Assembly (NCBI GenBank): GCA_036960375.1
Contig: JBALVY010000001.1
Location: 248,001-312,000, forward strand
Length of the DNA stretch: 64,000 bases
Source: CAWVSB01 sp036960375
Lineage (GTDB): Bacteria; Pseudomonadota; Gammaproteobacteria; Pseudomonadales; CAWVSB01
Direction of reading: 5' to 3'
Numbering within the stretch: position 1 is the first letter of the stretch; each line of letters starts with the position of its first letter. Position numbers and translations under genes: made by a program. Positions 26,501 through 36,017 of this stretch are shown here, piece after piece. The notes beneath the pieces were generated by a model. The model was not told the DNA's origin. It made no database searches and saw only the letters and a list, made by a program, of their open reading frames with translations.

Positions 26501-26872
26501 ATGGCAGACTTCGATTTTTCCAGAGATCGGCGCCTGCTGACAGCCAAAGACTATCAATTTGTCTTTTCTTCAGCAGAGCTCAAAGCCGCTCATCCACAGC
26601 TCTTAATGTTGGCGCGTCCTAATTCAGGTTGCCATGCACGTGTGGGGCTGGTTATTTCCAAAAAGCATGTTAAGTTGGCAACCGCCAGAAACCGTATTAA
26701 GCGGTTACTGAGAGAAAGCTTCAGGCAACGGGCGAATCAATTGCCAGCACTCGATATCATCGTGTTGTCCCGCCCCGGAATAGCCAAGCTTGATAACCAC
26801 ACATTAACGGCCTTGATTGAAAAACAGTGGAACAAGCTAGCACAGCGAGCGGCGAGCAACACGCCGCAATAA
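26501..26872 (+). CDS. rnpA: Ribonuclease P protein component
   Basis: The 123-residue basic protein assists the RNase P RNA in trimming the 5' ends of tRNA precursors. It has FSRDRRLLTAKDYQFVF at the start and the RNR motif ARNRIKRLLRESFR near residues 64-77 that contacts the RNA. It lies between rpmH and yidD, as in most bacteria. Confidence 0.97.
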   Translation: MADFDFSRDRRLLTAKDYQFVFSSAELKAAHPQLLMLARPNSGCHARVGLVISKKHVKLATARNRIKRLLRESFRQRANQLPALDIIVLSRPGIAKLDNHTLTALIEKQWNKLAQRAASNTPQ

Positions 26873-26892
26873 CAGCATCCCCGCGGGTTTCC

Positions 26893-27165
26893 TTGCCAGG
26901 CAGGGCTGCTTTGCTGTTGATTGCCGTTTACCGTTACGTTATAAGCCCGTTACTTGGTCCCCGTTGTCGTTTTTACCCTACATGCTCCGATTACGCGCAA
27001 CAGGCCATTTTGCAATACGGTTTCATAAAGGGCGGCTGGTTAGCCACAAAACGCCTTGGACGTTGCCATCCATTTCATTCCGGCGGCTTCGACCCGGTTC
27101 CCGGTATACATAAAAACCCCGAAAATCACAGGTGTGACCACACTCATGGATCTGATTCGATATAG
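26893..27165 (+). CDS. yidD: Membrane protein insertion efficiency factor
   Basis: The small protein carries the YidD core YRYVISPLLGPRCRFYPTCSDYA and CHPFHSGGFDPVP with conserved cysteines; it is thought to aid YidC in membrane insertion. The frame is open back to GTG 26827 inside rnpA (112 residues), longer than usual. There is no ATG. TTG 26893 (90 residues) or TTG 26911 (84 residues) fit the family length better, so the start is uncertain. Its end overlaps the yidC start by 20 bases. Confidence 0.85.
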   Translation: MPGRAALLLIAVYRYVISPLLGPRCRFYPTCSDYAQQAILQYGFIKGGWLATKRLGRCHPFHSGGFDPVPGIHKNPENHRCDHTHGSDSI

Positions 27166-28813
27166 TTTAATAGGTGCTATTGTTCTGGTAGGTTTGGTTA
27201 TAGCCAGAGAATGGCCCGCATTTAAGGCTGAACATACTCCAATTGCGCAGCTAAGCAGCCAGGCAATAGCAAGCAATACCCCTGCTTTAGCTATAGAGTC
27301 TTCAGAAGAAATTCCTACCATTGCTGGCGAAGGCCTTGAAACCATTCCGGCGACAATCGATAAGGCCTCATATAGCGGCTTAATATCCATTACTACTGAC
27401 GTATTAAATCTGACTATCGATACTATCGGCGGTGATATCGTCGAGGCCTCGTTAACAAAGTATCTGGCGACACTGGGCGAAGACGATCCGTTTATTATTC
27501 TGGAACGCTCAGCGCAACGCACTTATATAGCCCAAAGCGGACTAATTGGTCCCAACGGAACCGATACTAGCGCTGGCCGCCCCCGCTTTAGCAGCGCTAA
27601 ACAGTCTTATGTGATGCAAGATGGTGAAGACACTCTAGTGGTCGATCTGTTATTCACTGACAGCGAGGGAACGCAAATTACCAAAAGGTTTAGCCTGCAG
27701 CGCGGCAACTACCTGGTTAATCAAGACTATATAATTAACAACCGCGGTGTATCCGACTGGCAAGCAACTTTTTATACTCAGCTTAAGCGAGACAATAGCA
27801 TCGACCCCGGTGCAGATACTTCTGGCATGGGTATGAAACCTTTTTTGGGTGTGGCGACAACCACTGCCGACAAACCTTATAAAAAAATCAGCTTTTCAGA
27901 TCTAGCAGACGAGCCCTTGAAAGCCACTGTGACTGACGGCTGGGTGGCTATGGTACAGCATTACTTTATAAGTGCATGGATAGCGCCAAAAGGAGAAACC
28001 AACGAATATTCTACCAAAGTCACCAGTAATGGCTTCAACCTGATTCGCTATACCGGCCCTGCGATAAACCTCGCGCCGGGTGAAACAGACACGATTAACA
28101 GTCGCTTTTACGTTGGACCAAAAGATCAGGAAATACTGGCCGATATCGCAAAAGGTTTGGACTTGACCGTCGACTACGGCTTTCTATGGTGGATAGCTCA
28201 ACCACTATTTATGGTTTTGACGTGGATCCAGGGCATAGTCGGAAATTGGGGATTCTCTATTATATTGTTAACCGTTTGCGTTAAGGCTGCTTTTTACAAG
28301 TTATCTGCCGCCAGCTATCGATCCATGGCCAAGATGCGCCTGGTCACACCCAAGATGACAGCCATTCGAGAACGTCACGCAGATGACAAACAGGCTCAAT
28401 CTCAGGCGATGATGGAGCTGTATAAAAAAGAAAAAGTTAACCCGCTGGGAGGATGTTTGCCCATCGTTATCCAAATGCCGGTATTTATTTCACTCTATTG
28501 GGTTCTCATGGAGTCCGTCGAAATTCGACATGCTCCCTGGTTAGGTTGGATACAAGATCTGGCATCGATGGACCCCTACTTTATTTTGCCCCTGATCATG
28601 GGCGCAAGTATGTTTTTCCAACAGAGATTGAACCCGACACCTCCAGATCCAATGCAGGCAAAAATCATGCAGTGGATGCCGGTGGCCTTTACCTTCTTCT
28701 TCCTGTGGTTCCCCGCCGGTCTGGTACTGTATTGGGTAACTAACAACCTGCTTTCTATTCTGCAACAGTGGTATATCACTCGTCAGATTGAGCAAGCACA
28801 GAAAACCGACTAG
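27146..28813 (+). CDS. yidC: Membrane protein insertase YidC
   Basis: The 555-residue insertase places proteins in the inner membrane, alone or with Sec. It starts MDLIRYSLIGAIVLVG with the first membrane helix, has a long periplasmic beta domain (about 60-340), then the conserved five-helix core starting near YGFLWWIAQPLF. ATG 27146 is chosen over an upstream in-frame start because the N-terminal helix matches the family. It lies in the rpmH-rnpA-yidD-yidC-mnmE cluster. Confidence 0.98.
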   Translation: MDLIRYSLIGAIVLVGLVIAREWPAFKAEHTPIAQLSSQAIASNTPALAIESSEEIPTIAGEGLETIPATIDKASYSGLISITTDVLNLTIDTIGGDIVEASLTKYLATLGEDDPFIILERSAQRTYIAQSGLIGPNGTDTSAGRPRFSSAKQSYVMQDGEDTLVVDLLFTDSEGTQITKRFSLQRGNYLVNQDYIINNRGVSDWQATFYTQLKRDNSIDPGADTSGMGMKPFLGVATTTADKPYKKISFSDLADEPLKATVTDGWVAMVQHYFISAWIAPKGETNEYSTKVTSNGFNLIRYTGPAINLAPGETDTINSRFYVGPKDQEILADIAKGLDLTVDYGFLWWIAQPLFMVLTWIQGIVGNWGFSIILLTVCVKAAFYKLSAASYRSMAKMRLVTPKMTAIRERHADDKQAQSQAMMELYKKEKVNPLGGCLPIVIQMPVFISLYWVLMESVEIRHAPWLGWIQDLASMDPYFILPLIMGASMFFQQRLNPTPPDPMQAKIMQWMPVAFTFFFLWFPAGLVLYWVTNNLLSILQQWYITRQIEQAQKTD

Positions 28814-28819
28814 GGTCCT

Positions 28820-30187
28820 GTGGACACCGATACGATTGTTGCACTCGCTACACCACCCGGACGTGGTGGTGTAGGGGTAGTCAGGTTATCGGGTCCGGCA
28901 AGCCTCACACTTGCCTCATCTATCCTCGGTTTTTTACCTATTGCACGTCACGCCCATTACACCGACTTTATTGCCTATATTAATGGTGAAAAAATCACTA
29001 TTGATCAAGGTATCGCGTTATTTTTTAAAGGCCCGAACTCGTTTACCGGCGAAGACGTTCTCGAACTACAGGGTCATGGCGGTCCAGTCATTATGGATAG
29101 CCTTATTGAGGAATGCCTGCGACTCGGAGCACGCATGGCCAGACCGGGAGAATTTAGTGAGCGTGCCTTTCTCAATGATAAAATCGATCTTGTTCAAGCA
29201 GAGGCCATTGCCGACTTAATAGATTCCTCCTCCCGCCAAGCTGCAAAAAATGCCGTGCGTTCATTGCAGGGGGAGTTTTCCCGTAGAGTTAATCACGTCG
29301 TCGATGTGCTTACCCGTCTGCGTTTATATGTAGAAGCCGCGATAGATTTTCCTGAAGAAGAAATCGACTTCCTCGCCGATGAACGAGTCACCGACCAAGT
29401 ACAGGAGGCTATAGATTTATTAAAAAATCTACTGACTGAAGCGAAACAAGGCGCCTTGATGCGAGAAGGCATGACCATTGTGATTGCCGGCAGACCAAAC
29501 GCTGGTAAATCCAGCTTGCTCAATGCTCTGGCTGGTAAAGAAACCGCAATAGTCACTGATGTAGCTGGCACCACCCGCGACCTGTTACGTGAAGAGATTT
29601 TGGTTGATGGTATGCCTGTACATGTCATTGATACTGCAGGCTTGAGAGATAATCCAGATGTGGTAGAAAAAATTGGTATAGAGCGAGCCCTACAACAAAT
29701 TGTAGAAGCTGATCGCGTCCTGCTAGTCGTTGATAGTGTAGACGAGCCGGAAATTGATCTGCAGCGTGATTGGCAAGAACTGGTAGGGGATATTTCTCTT
29801 TTACCCGAACATGTGACTATTATCCGAAACAAGTGTGATCAATCTGGATTACCTGTGAGCCTACAACAAGGCGAACATACAATCCTCACCCTGTCGGCCA
29901 AACATGGAGAAGGCCTGGAGCTATTAAGAGAGCACTTGAAAACCCTCATGGGCTTTAACGCTGCGGCTGAGGGACAGTTCACTGCTCGGCGCAGACATCT
30001 GGATGCTATAGAGCGGGCTCTGGAGTTTGCATTACAAGGACAGTTTCAACTACAAGGCATGGGCGCCGGTGAATTACTCGCTGATGATTTATTTCAAGCA
30101 CAAAAAGCCTTAGGAGAAATTACGGGGAAATTAACTGCCGATGATTTACTCGGCAAAATTTTCTCCAGTTTTTGCATTGGAAAATAA
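28820..30187 (+). CDS. mnmE: tRNA uridine-5-carboxymethylaminomethyl(34) GTPase
   Basis: The 455-residue GTPase works with MnmG to modify the wobble uridine of several tRNAs. It has the N-terminal formyl-folate-binding domain, the G domain with GRPNAGKS (224-231) and DTAG (271-274), and the C-terminal FCIGK with catalytic C452. The start is GTG 28820, six bases after yidC. Its partner mnmG lies 1.5 kb on, separated by rlmA and an origin-like region. Confidence 0.98.
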   Translation: MDTDTIVALATPPGRGGVGVVRLSGPASLTLASSILGFLPIARHAHYTDFIAYINGEKITIDQGIALFFKGPNSFTGEDVLELQGHGGPVIMDSLIEECLRLGARMARPGEFSERAFLNDKIDLVQAEAIADLIDSSSRQAAKNAVRSLQGEFSRRVNHVVDVLTRLRLYVEAAIDFPEEEIDFLADERVTDQVQEAIDLLKNLLTEAKQGALMREGMTIVIAGRPNAGKSSLLNALAGKETAIVTDVAGTTRDLLREEILVDGMPVHVIDTAGLRDNPDVVEKIGIERALQQIVEADRVLLVVDSVDEPEIDLQRDWQELVGDISLLPEHVTIIRNKCDQSGLPVSLQQGEHTILTLSAKHGEGLELLREHLKTLMGFNAAAEGQFTARRRHLDAIERALEFALQGQFQLQGMGAGELLADDLFQAQKALGEITGKLTADDLLGKIFSSFCIGK

Positions 30188-30233
30188 AACAGTCAATATT
30201 ATCAGCCATAACCTCAGTTTATTTTGTGGCGGC

Positions 30234-31100
30234 TTATGAGACTGAGAATACTTGCAATTGGACATCTATTGTTATCGATAATCTTTCCAGCGTATCGAGG
30301 ATAGCCTTTCGCTCTGGGGAAACTCTCCAGAAATGCGGGGTCATCGAAAATAGATCGATTATCATTTGTGTATCATCCAGAACCATTTCAAAACGCACAT
30401 TTTTCGGTTCAACTATCGCTTTATTATCGCGCTCAAAATATGGCTCAAGTACTGTCGCAGGATTAAAACTGTCTTCTCGAACATCATCGTAAATTAGTCT
30501 GCGTAGTTCTATTAAATGATCAGCACCTGTGGCTGCCACAATCAAAAATCCCCTGTGTTTGAGACAGCGATGAAACTCCTTTGCCGGCAATGGCGAAAAC
30601 AAACTCAGGATAATATCTGCACTATTATCCTGTAATGGCATATCACTACTACTGGCCACAAACCAGCGTATCTCTTTATCGCGCCTGGCCGCAGCGATAG
30701 CTGCATATTTTGATATATCTATGCCCGTGATATCAGTCTTAATAGCGTCGCTATTTAGAGCCTGCTGGAGCCGAGAAGTGTAATAACCTTCGCCGCAACC
30801 GGCATCAATAATACGGGCTGGCTCTTCAATACTCTCGGACAGAATCTTAATAAGCAATTCATTCAATCGGTCCGATATGGCTTGATATTTATCTGTTGCC
30901 AAAAAACGACTACGCGCAGCGACCATATTGATATCGTCACCAGGAGATTTGGATTTCTTATTCTGTACCGGAAGCAAATTTGTATAGCCCTGCCTGGCAC
31001 GATCAAAGCTGTGTTTATTAGCGCAACTCCACTGCTTATCTAAGGGTAGTAACGCAGCCCGACAAATAGGGCAGGTAAATATGGCTAAATTAGGAGACAC
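30234..31100 (-). CDS. rlmA: 23S rRNA (guanine-N1)-methyltransferase, RlmA family
   Basis: The 288-residue protein has an N-terminal zinc finger (C10, C13, C26, H30 in CPIC and CANKH) followed by the RQGYTNLL segment, and a SAM methyltransferase core with DAGCGEGYYTSRL. This is the RlmA/RrmA layout, which methylates G745 of 23S rRNA in Enterobacteria; a G748-type enzyme is possible. It starts at GTG 31100. It faces mnmE tail to tail and runs against the local direction of most genes. Confidence 0.88.
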   Translation of the reverse strand: MSPNLAIFTCPICRAALLPLDKQWSCANKHSFDRARQGYTNLLPVQNKKSKSPGDDINMVAARSRFLATDKYQAISDRLNELLIKILSESIEEPARIIDAGCGEGYYTSRLQQALNSDAIKTDITGIDISKYAAIAAARRDKEIRWFVASSSDMPLQDNSADIILSLFSPLPAKEFHRCLKHRGFLIVAATGADHLIELRRLIYDDVREDSFNPATVLEPYFERDNKAIVEPKNVRFEMVLDDTQMIIDLFSMTPHFWRVSPERKAILDTLERLSITIDVQLQVFSVS

Positions 31101-31615
31101 GTATTTACACCGAGTTTAGACAAATGAACCATCGATAGTACATCAGCTGAAAATATTTAACACAGCCAGCGATATCGATAAATATAGACACAGTAAAGTG
31201 AGGATAAATGTTAATATTTAATCGAATACAAGCTTGCTGACAGCTTATCCACAGGATGAATACTGGCTACCAACAGATTTGTCCCAATTTACATCTGTTG
31301 GCCAATTAACTGGCTCTCTTAATAGAAGGTACATCCATATCCTGTGTGTGGAGTGTGTATTAATGCGCAATATATCAAGTAAACTGTGATTCTCAACTAA
31401 ATAGACTAAAAACTATCCACACTGAAACACAACTAAATCACAACTGATCAGGGTGCTTATTTGCCTGCTTATGCTTTCTATAAACCATTGATATATATAA
31501 TAATTAAAGACTTAGTAACAGAAGATGGCCTGCCCATATATAACTATATATCTTTATATACTTATATCTATATATACATAACACCTTAAAACATTAAAAG
31601 AATACAAAAGCCCCT
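31101..31615. other. Second candidate origin region upstream of mnmG
   Basis: This gene-free stretch of about 570 bases up to the mnmG start holds a perfect DnaA box TTATCCACA at 31245-31253 and one-mismatch boxes at 31199-31207 (minus), 31354-31362 (minus) and 31413-31421. From about 31480 to 31600 the sequence is almost wholly A and T (repeated TATATA, TTATATA), as in a DNA unwinding element. In E. coli oriC lies in the same place, beside mnmG. Only two GATC sites are seen, unlike Dam-regulated oriC. Confidence 0.65.
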
Positions 31616-31644
31616 TTGATCAATAATTCACCAACCCCTATAAT
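31616..31644 (+). promoter_or_regulatory. Putative sigma-70 promoter of mnmG
   Basis: TTGATC (31616-31621), a 17-base spacer and perfect TATAAT (31639-31644) lie 28 bases before the mnmG ATG. This also argues that the upstream in-frame start at 31616 is not used. Transcription from here reads away from the AT-rich block. Confidence 0.75.
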
Positions 31645-31672
31645 GCGCGACCCTGTAGTGAGAACCACAACC

Positions 31673-33559
31673 ATGGATTATCCAACACGCTTCGGTGTGA
31701 TTATTATTGGCGGAGGCCACGCTGGAACTGAAGCCGCTTTGGCTTCTGCTCGTATGGGTGTGTCAACACTACTGCTCACACATAATATTGAAACGCTAGG
31801 ACAGATGTCCTGCAACCCTGCCATTGGTGGGATTGGCAAAAGTCATCTGGTCAAAGAAATCGACGCGCTTGGTGGAGCCATGGCACTGGCAACTGACCAG
31901 GGTGGTATTCAATTTCGTACATTGAATGCACGTAAAGGCCCTGCGGTAAGGGCTACCAGAGCTCAAGCAGACCGAGTGTTATACAAAGCAGCCGTGCGCG
32001 GCCTATTAGAAAACCAGCAAAATTTACATATTTTCCAACAATCGGTAGACGATTTAATTGTCGAGGGTGAGCAGGTTTTAGGTGTAGTTACCAATACAGG
32101 CTTACGTTTTTTTGCTGATAGCGTGGTACTGACAGCAGGAACGTTCTTAGGCGGTATAATTCACATAGGTCTGGATAATCACTCTGGTGGCCGTGCCGGA
32201 GATCCACCTTCCATAGCCTTGGCTGATCGTTTACGAGAACTACCGTTCCGAGTTGACCGGTTGAAAACGGGCACCCCACCCCGTATTGATGCAAAAACAG
32301 TGAATTTTGAAGGCCTGGAGCAACAATGGGGTGATACTCCTGTCGCTGTTATGTCTTACATGGGTTCTGCTGAAATGCACCCTGAGCAAGTTTGTTGCTG
32401 GATTACCCACACCAATGAGCGTACTCACGATATTATTCGTGCAGGCCTAGATCGATCGCCCATGTATACCGGGGTAATCGATGGCGTTGGACCGCGCTAC
32501 TGCCCTTCAGTAGAAGATAAAATACATCGTTTTGCTGATAAAGATTCACATCAGGTATTTATAGAGCCCGAAGGCTTAAATACTCATGAGTTATATCCCA
32601 ACGGTATTTCTACCAGTTTGCCCTTTGATGTTCAGTTAGATCTGGTACATAGCATCAAGGGTTTTGAAAATGCGCACATAACACGACCAGGTTACGCCAT
32701 AGAGTATGATTTTTTTGATCCCAGGGATTTAAAACATTCACTTGAGACGCGGTTTATCCAGGGTTTATTTTTTGCGGGTCAAATTAACGGTACTACCGGC
32801 TATGAAGAAGCCGCGGCGCAAGGCATATTGGCAGGAATTAACGCGGCGCTTAGGGCGCAGAACAAAGACGCCTGGTATCCTGGTCGCGAACAAGCCTATC
32901 TGGGTGTCATGGTTGATGATCTTATTACCATGGGCACCAAAGAACCCTATCGCATGTTTACCTCCAGAGCGGAATATCGCCTATTACTGCGAGAAGACAA
33001 TGCCGATGAGCGTTTAACAGAGATAGGTCGAGATTTAGGCTTAGTGGACGATGCCAGATGGCAACGCTACAGTGAAAAACGCGAGGCGGTAGATATGGAA
33101 ACAGCTCGCTTGAAGTCGATTTGGGTATCCCCGAAGTCAGACAAGGCTGAAGCTTTGAACGCGCTGGTGGATAGTCCCATTACACGGGAATATAACCTGC
33201 TTGATATACTGAGGCGCCCCGGTATCGAATATTCCGCGCTAACAGCAATTCATGGTGAAGGGGTGATTGACAAAGAAGTTGCGGAGCAGGTTGAGATCAG
33301 TGCTAAATATGCGGGTTATATTGATCGACAGAAAGATGAAATCGATCGATTGCGTCGTTATGAATCTACTGTGATACCAACAGAGTGGGATTATCATTCA
33401 GTAGAAGGTCTTTCGAACGAAATAAAACAGAAGTTGACGGAAGCTCGACCCGAAACCCTTGGCTCGGCTTCCAGAGTACAGGGAGTCACTCCGGCTGCGA
33501 TATCGCTATTGCTGGTACATCTGAAAAAACACGGTGTATTGGAGCGCCGCATTGCCTGA
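31673..33559 (+). CDS. mnmG: tRNA uridine-5-carboxymethylaminomethyl(34) synthesis enzyme MnmG
   Basis: The 628-residue FAD protein forms a complex with MnmE to make the cmnm5 group at tRNA wobble uridine. It has the dinucleotide fold FGVIIIGGGHAGTEAALA near the N-terminus, the conserved GQMSCNPAIGGIGKSHLVKEIDALGG segment and GTTGYEEAAAQG. I start it at ATG 31673 because the -10 box lies inside the longer frame and the length then matches the family. It overlaps rsmG by eight bases. Confidence 0.98.
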   Translation: MDYPTRFGVIIIGGGHAGTEAALASARMGVSTLLLTHNIETLGQMSCNPAIGGIGKSHLVKEIDALGGAMALATDQGGIQFRTLNARKGPAVRATRAQADRVLYKAAVRGLLENQQNLHIFQQSVDDLIVEGEQVLGVVTNTGLRFFADSVVLTAGTFLGGIIHIGLDNHSGGRAGDPPSIALADRLRELPFRVDRLKTGTPPRIDAKTVNFEGLEQQWGDTPVAVMSYMGSAEMHPEQVCCWITHTNERTHDIIRAGLDRSPMYTGVIDGVGPRYCPSVEDKIHRFADKDSHQVFIEPEGLNTHELYPNGISTSLPFDVQLDLVHSIKGFENAHITRPGYAIEYDFFDPRDLKHSLETRFIQGLFFAGQINGTTGYEEAAAQGILAGINAALRAQNKDAWYPGREQAYLGVMVDDLITMGTKEPYRMFTSRAEYRLLLREDNADERLTEIGRDLGLVDDARWQRYSEKREAVDMETARLKSIWVSPKSDKAEALNALVDSPITREYNLLDILRRPGIEYSALTAIHGEGVIDKEVAEQVEISAKYAGYIDRQKDEIDRLRRYESTVIPTEWDYHSVEGLSNEIKQKLTEARPETLGSASRVQGVTPAAISLLLVHLKKHGVLERRIA

Positions 33560-34193
33560 TTCTGGACTACAGGATATGTTAGTTCGGGGGACGGACCAGC
33601 TTGGTTTGCAGTTATCTCCTGCGCAAATTCAAAGCGCTCTGGATTATGTTCAATTACTGCTCAAGTGGAATCGCGCTTATAATTTGACGGCAGTGCGTGA
33701 TCCATATGACATGATTACGAAACATCTGTTGGATAGCTTTAGTATATATCCCTACTTTACTGGTGTTACGACGGTTGCAGATATTGGTTGTGGCGCAGGA
33801 TTGCCGGGTATTCCTCTGGCGATAATCTATCCGGATACTCATTTTACCTTGGTCGATAGCAATGGTAAAAAGACCCGCTTTGTGGCTCAGGCAGCGGCTG
33901 AACTGGATTTACCTAACATAGACTGTCGTCATTCTCGGGTGGAAGAAGTTATCTCTGACAATGGATTTTCTGTGGTAACCTCTCGAGCGTTCTCATCCCT
34001 TGGTGATATGGTGACAAAGTGTGGTCACTTGTTAGCCCCAGAGGGGAGATTTTTGGCCATGAAAGGTATAAAACCAACAGAAGAGTTGAGTGAGATACCT
34101 TCAGATTACACGGTCTGTGCGATTCATTCCGTTAATGTACCGGGGCTGCAAGCTCAACGACACCTGGTAGATATACGACCATTATCAAAATAA
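33552..34193 (+). CDS. rsmG: 16S rRNA (guanine-527-N7)-methyltransferase
   Basis: The product of about 213 residues methylates G527 of 16S rRNA. It shows LLKWNRAYNLTAVRDP, the SAM motif VADIGCGAGLPGIPLAI, and SRAFSSL, all typical. The start is not certain. TTG 33552, with GGAG at 33541-33544, overlaps the mnmG stop and gives the usual N-terminal length; ATG 33576 is possible but has no good ribosome site. It sits in the classical mnmG-rsmG-parA-parB order. Confidence 0.95.
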   Translation: MPDSGLQDMLVRGTDQLGLQLSPAQIQSALDYVQLLLKWNRAYNLTAVRDPYDMITKHLLDSFSIYPYFTGVTTVADIGCGAGLPGIPLAIIYPDTHFTLVDSNGKKTRFVAQAAAELDLPNIDCRHSRVEEVISDNGFSVVTSRAFSSLGDMVTKCGHLLAPEGRFLAMKGIKPTEELSEIPSDYTVCAIHSVNVPGLQAQRHLVDIRPLSK

Positions 34194-34212
34194 TTATTTA
34201 AGGGATCAGGCA

Positions 34213-34995
34213 TTGGCTAAAATATTTGCCATAACCAACCAGAAAGGTGGTGTAGGAAAAACAACTACCTCGGTTAATTTGACCGCTGCGCTGGCCGAAC
34301 TGGGTCAGCGATTGCTATTGGTGGACCTGGACCCACAGGGTAATGCGACCATGGGCTGTGGTATTAACAAATCAACCCTGGAATTGAGTGTTTACGATGT
34401 ATTGGTTCAAGGTATAGCGCTTAGCCAGGTTATTCAACATAGCCCTGAGTCAGGCTTTGACGTATTGCCAGCGAATGGCGACCTGACAGCAGCCGAAGTA
34501 GAGCTTTTGGATCTGCCCGCACGTGAACAATGTTTACGTAAAGCACTGAGCGAAGTAGACAATAAGTACGATTTTATTCTCATAGACTGCCCCCCGTCAC
34601 TGAATATGCTCACATTAAACAGTCTGGTTGCTGCTGATGGCGTGATTATCCCAATGCAGTGTGAATATTATGCCCTCGAAGGTTTATCGGCCCTGCTTAA
34701 TACGGTTGGCCAGATTGCATCCAGTGTGAATCCGAGACTCAAGGTAGAGGGTATACTGCGTACAATGTATGACCCCCGAAATAGCCTTACCAACGATGTA
34801 TCAAAGCAATTGCTAAAGCATTTTGGCGATAAGGTGTATAGAACGGTCATTCCACGTAATGTCCGTTTGGCTGAAGCCCCTTCTTTTGGCTTGCCTATCA
34901 CCAAATATGACCGTACCTCTCGCGGCTCTGCCGCCTATCAAGCCTTGGCTAACGAAGTGTTACGTCGTATAGGCGCAGCGCAGGATCAGGATTAA
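34213..34995 (+). CDS. parA: Chromosome partitioning ATPase ParA
   Basis: The 260-residue Soj-type ATPase carries the deviant Walker A KGGVGKTTTS (11-20) and the LVDLDPQGNATMGCG segment. It moves ParB-bound origins toward the cell poles by binding DNA in its ATP form. The start is TTG 34213, preceded by AAGGGATC. It is followed four bases later by parB. Two matching parS sites lie in recF, about 11.4 kb away. Confidence 0.97.
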   Translation: MAKIFAITNQKGGVGKTTTSVNLTAALAELGQRLLLVDLDPQGNATMGCGINKSTLELSVYDVLVQGIALSQVIQHSPESGFDVLPANGDLTAAEVELLDLPAREQCLRKALSEVDNKYDFILIDCPPSLNMLTLNSLVAADGVIIPMQCEYYALEGLSALLNTVGQIASSVNPRLKVEGILRTMYDPRNSLTNDVSKQLLKHFGDKVYRTVIPRNVRLAEAPSFGLPITKYDRTSRGSAAYQALANEVLRRIGAAQDQD

Positions 34996-34999
34996 TACT

Positions 35000-35872
35000 A
35001 TGTCTGCAAAAAAACGCCTTGGACGAGGTCTTGATGCATTGCTTGGCGGTAGTGATCTGCGTGAAGCGGTTGAATCACCGCAAAACCTGCCCGAAAACCA
35101 ACTCAAAAACTTACCGGTTGATTTAATACAACGAGGTAAGTACCAGCCGCGCCGTGAAATGGAACAGGAGGCCCTGGAGGAATTGGCGGCATCCATTAGA
35201 GTGCAGGGTGTAATGCAGCCTATTGTTGTGCGTTCAGTGAGTAAGGATCGTTATGAAATTATAGCGGGCGAGCGTCGCTGGCGAGCCAGTCAGCTGGCAG
35301 GCAAAGACACCATTCCGGCGATTATTCGAGAAGTGCCCGACGAAACAGCGATTGCCATGGCCCTGATTGAGAATATCCAGCGGGAGAACCTGAATCCGCT
35401 TGAAGAGGCTACTTCGCTTGATCGCCTAAGACTGGAATTTGAATTAACGCAGCAAGAAGTTGCTGATGCAGTCGGTAAATCTCGTGCCACAGTGGCGAAT
35501 TTGTTACGCCTGCTCGCCTTAAATGAAGATGTTAAAACACTACTCGAGCGCGGTGATATCGAAATGGGACATGCGCGCGCGCTGCTAGGTTTGTCGGGTC
35601 AAGATCAATCAGCTACCGCCCGCAGCGTGGCAGGTAAAGGCCTAACTGTTAGGCAGACAGAAGCTCTGGTGCGCAAATTAAACGATAAATCACCGAAATC
35701 TCAAACCGAAATTCCTGCGGTAGACCCCGACTTACAGTTACTGGAGCGTCAACTGGGTGAAAAAATTGGCGCCCCCGTAAGTATTAAGCATGGCTCGGGT
35801 GGAAAAGGAAAATTGGTGCTTTCCTACAGTAGTCTGGACGAGTTGGAAGGGATTCTTAGCCATATAAAATGA
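35000..35872 (+). CDS. parB: Chromosome partitioning protein ParB
   Basis: The 290-residue CTPase clamp has LGRGLDALLG at its N-terminus (the ParA-stimulating segment), GERRWRAS (90-97) in the CTP-binding domain, the helix-turn-helix LTQQEVADAVGKSRATVANLLRLL, and a C-terminal dimer domain. It nucleates at parS, here two TGTTCCACGTGGAACA sites in recF, and spreads on flanking DNA. Confidence 0.97.
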   Translation: MSAKKRLGRGLDALLGGSDLREAVESPQNLPENQLKNLPVDLIQRGKYQPRREMEQEALEELAASIRVQGVMQPIVVRSVSKDRYEIIAGERRWRASQLAGKDTIPAIIREVPDETAIAMALIENIQRENLNPLEEATSLDRLRLEFELTQQEVADAVGKSRATVANLLRLLALNEDVKTLLERGDIEMGHARALLGLSGQDQSATARSVAGKGLTVRQTEALVRKLNDKSPKSQTEIPAVDPDLQLLERQLGEKIGAPVSIKHGSGGKGKLVLSYSSLDELEGILSHIK

Positions 35873-35931
35873 ATCATTTAGGCATCTTAGGGTATTCATA
35901 CTGGTGATTTTGGCTATTTTATTCTAATTGC

Positions 35932-35961
35932 TTGAATTTAGTGCTAAAAATCTCCTATAAT
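35932..35961 (+). promoter_or_regulatory. Putative sigma-70 promoter of the atp operon
   Basis: TTGAAT (35932-35937), 18-base spacer and perfect TATAAT (35956-35961) lie 57 bases before atpI in the gap after parB. This is the only good promoter pattern seen ahead of the nine ATP synthase genes. Confidence 0.7.
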
Positions 35962-36017
35962 CCGCGCCCGAGTTAAGGCCCCCTCGGGGTGGCAAGCCTG
36001 TTTTACAGGAATGACTG

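Noticed and set aside
31480..31600. Small RNA or tRNA gene in the AT-rich block before mnmG
   Set aside because: The block is almost only A and T with no GC-rich stems, which fits an unwinding element and not a structured RNA.
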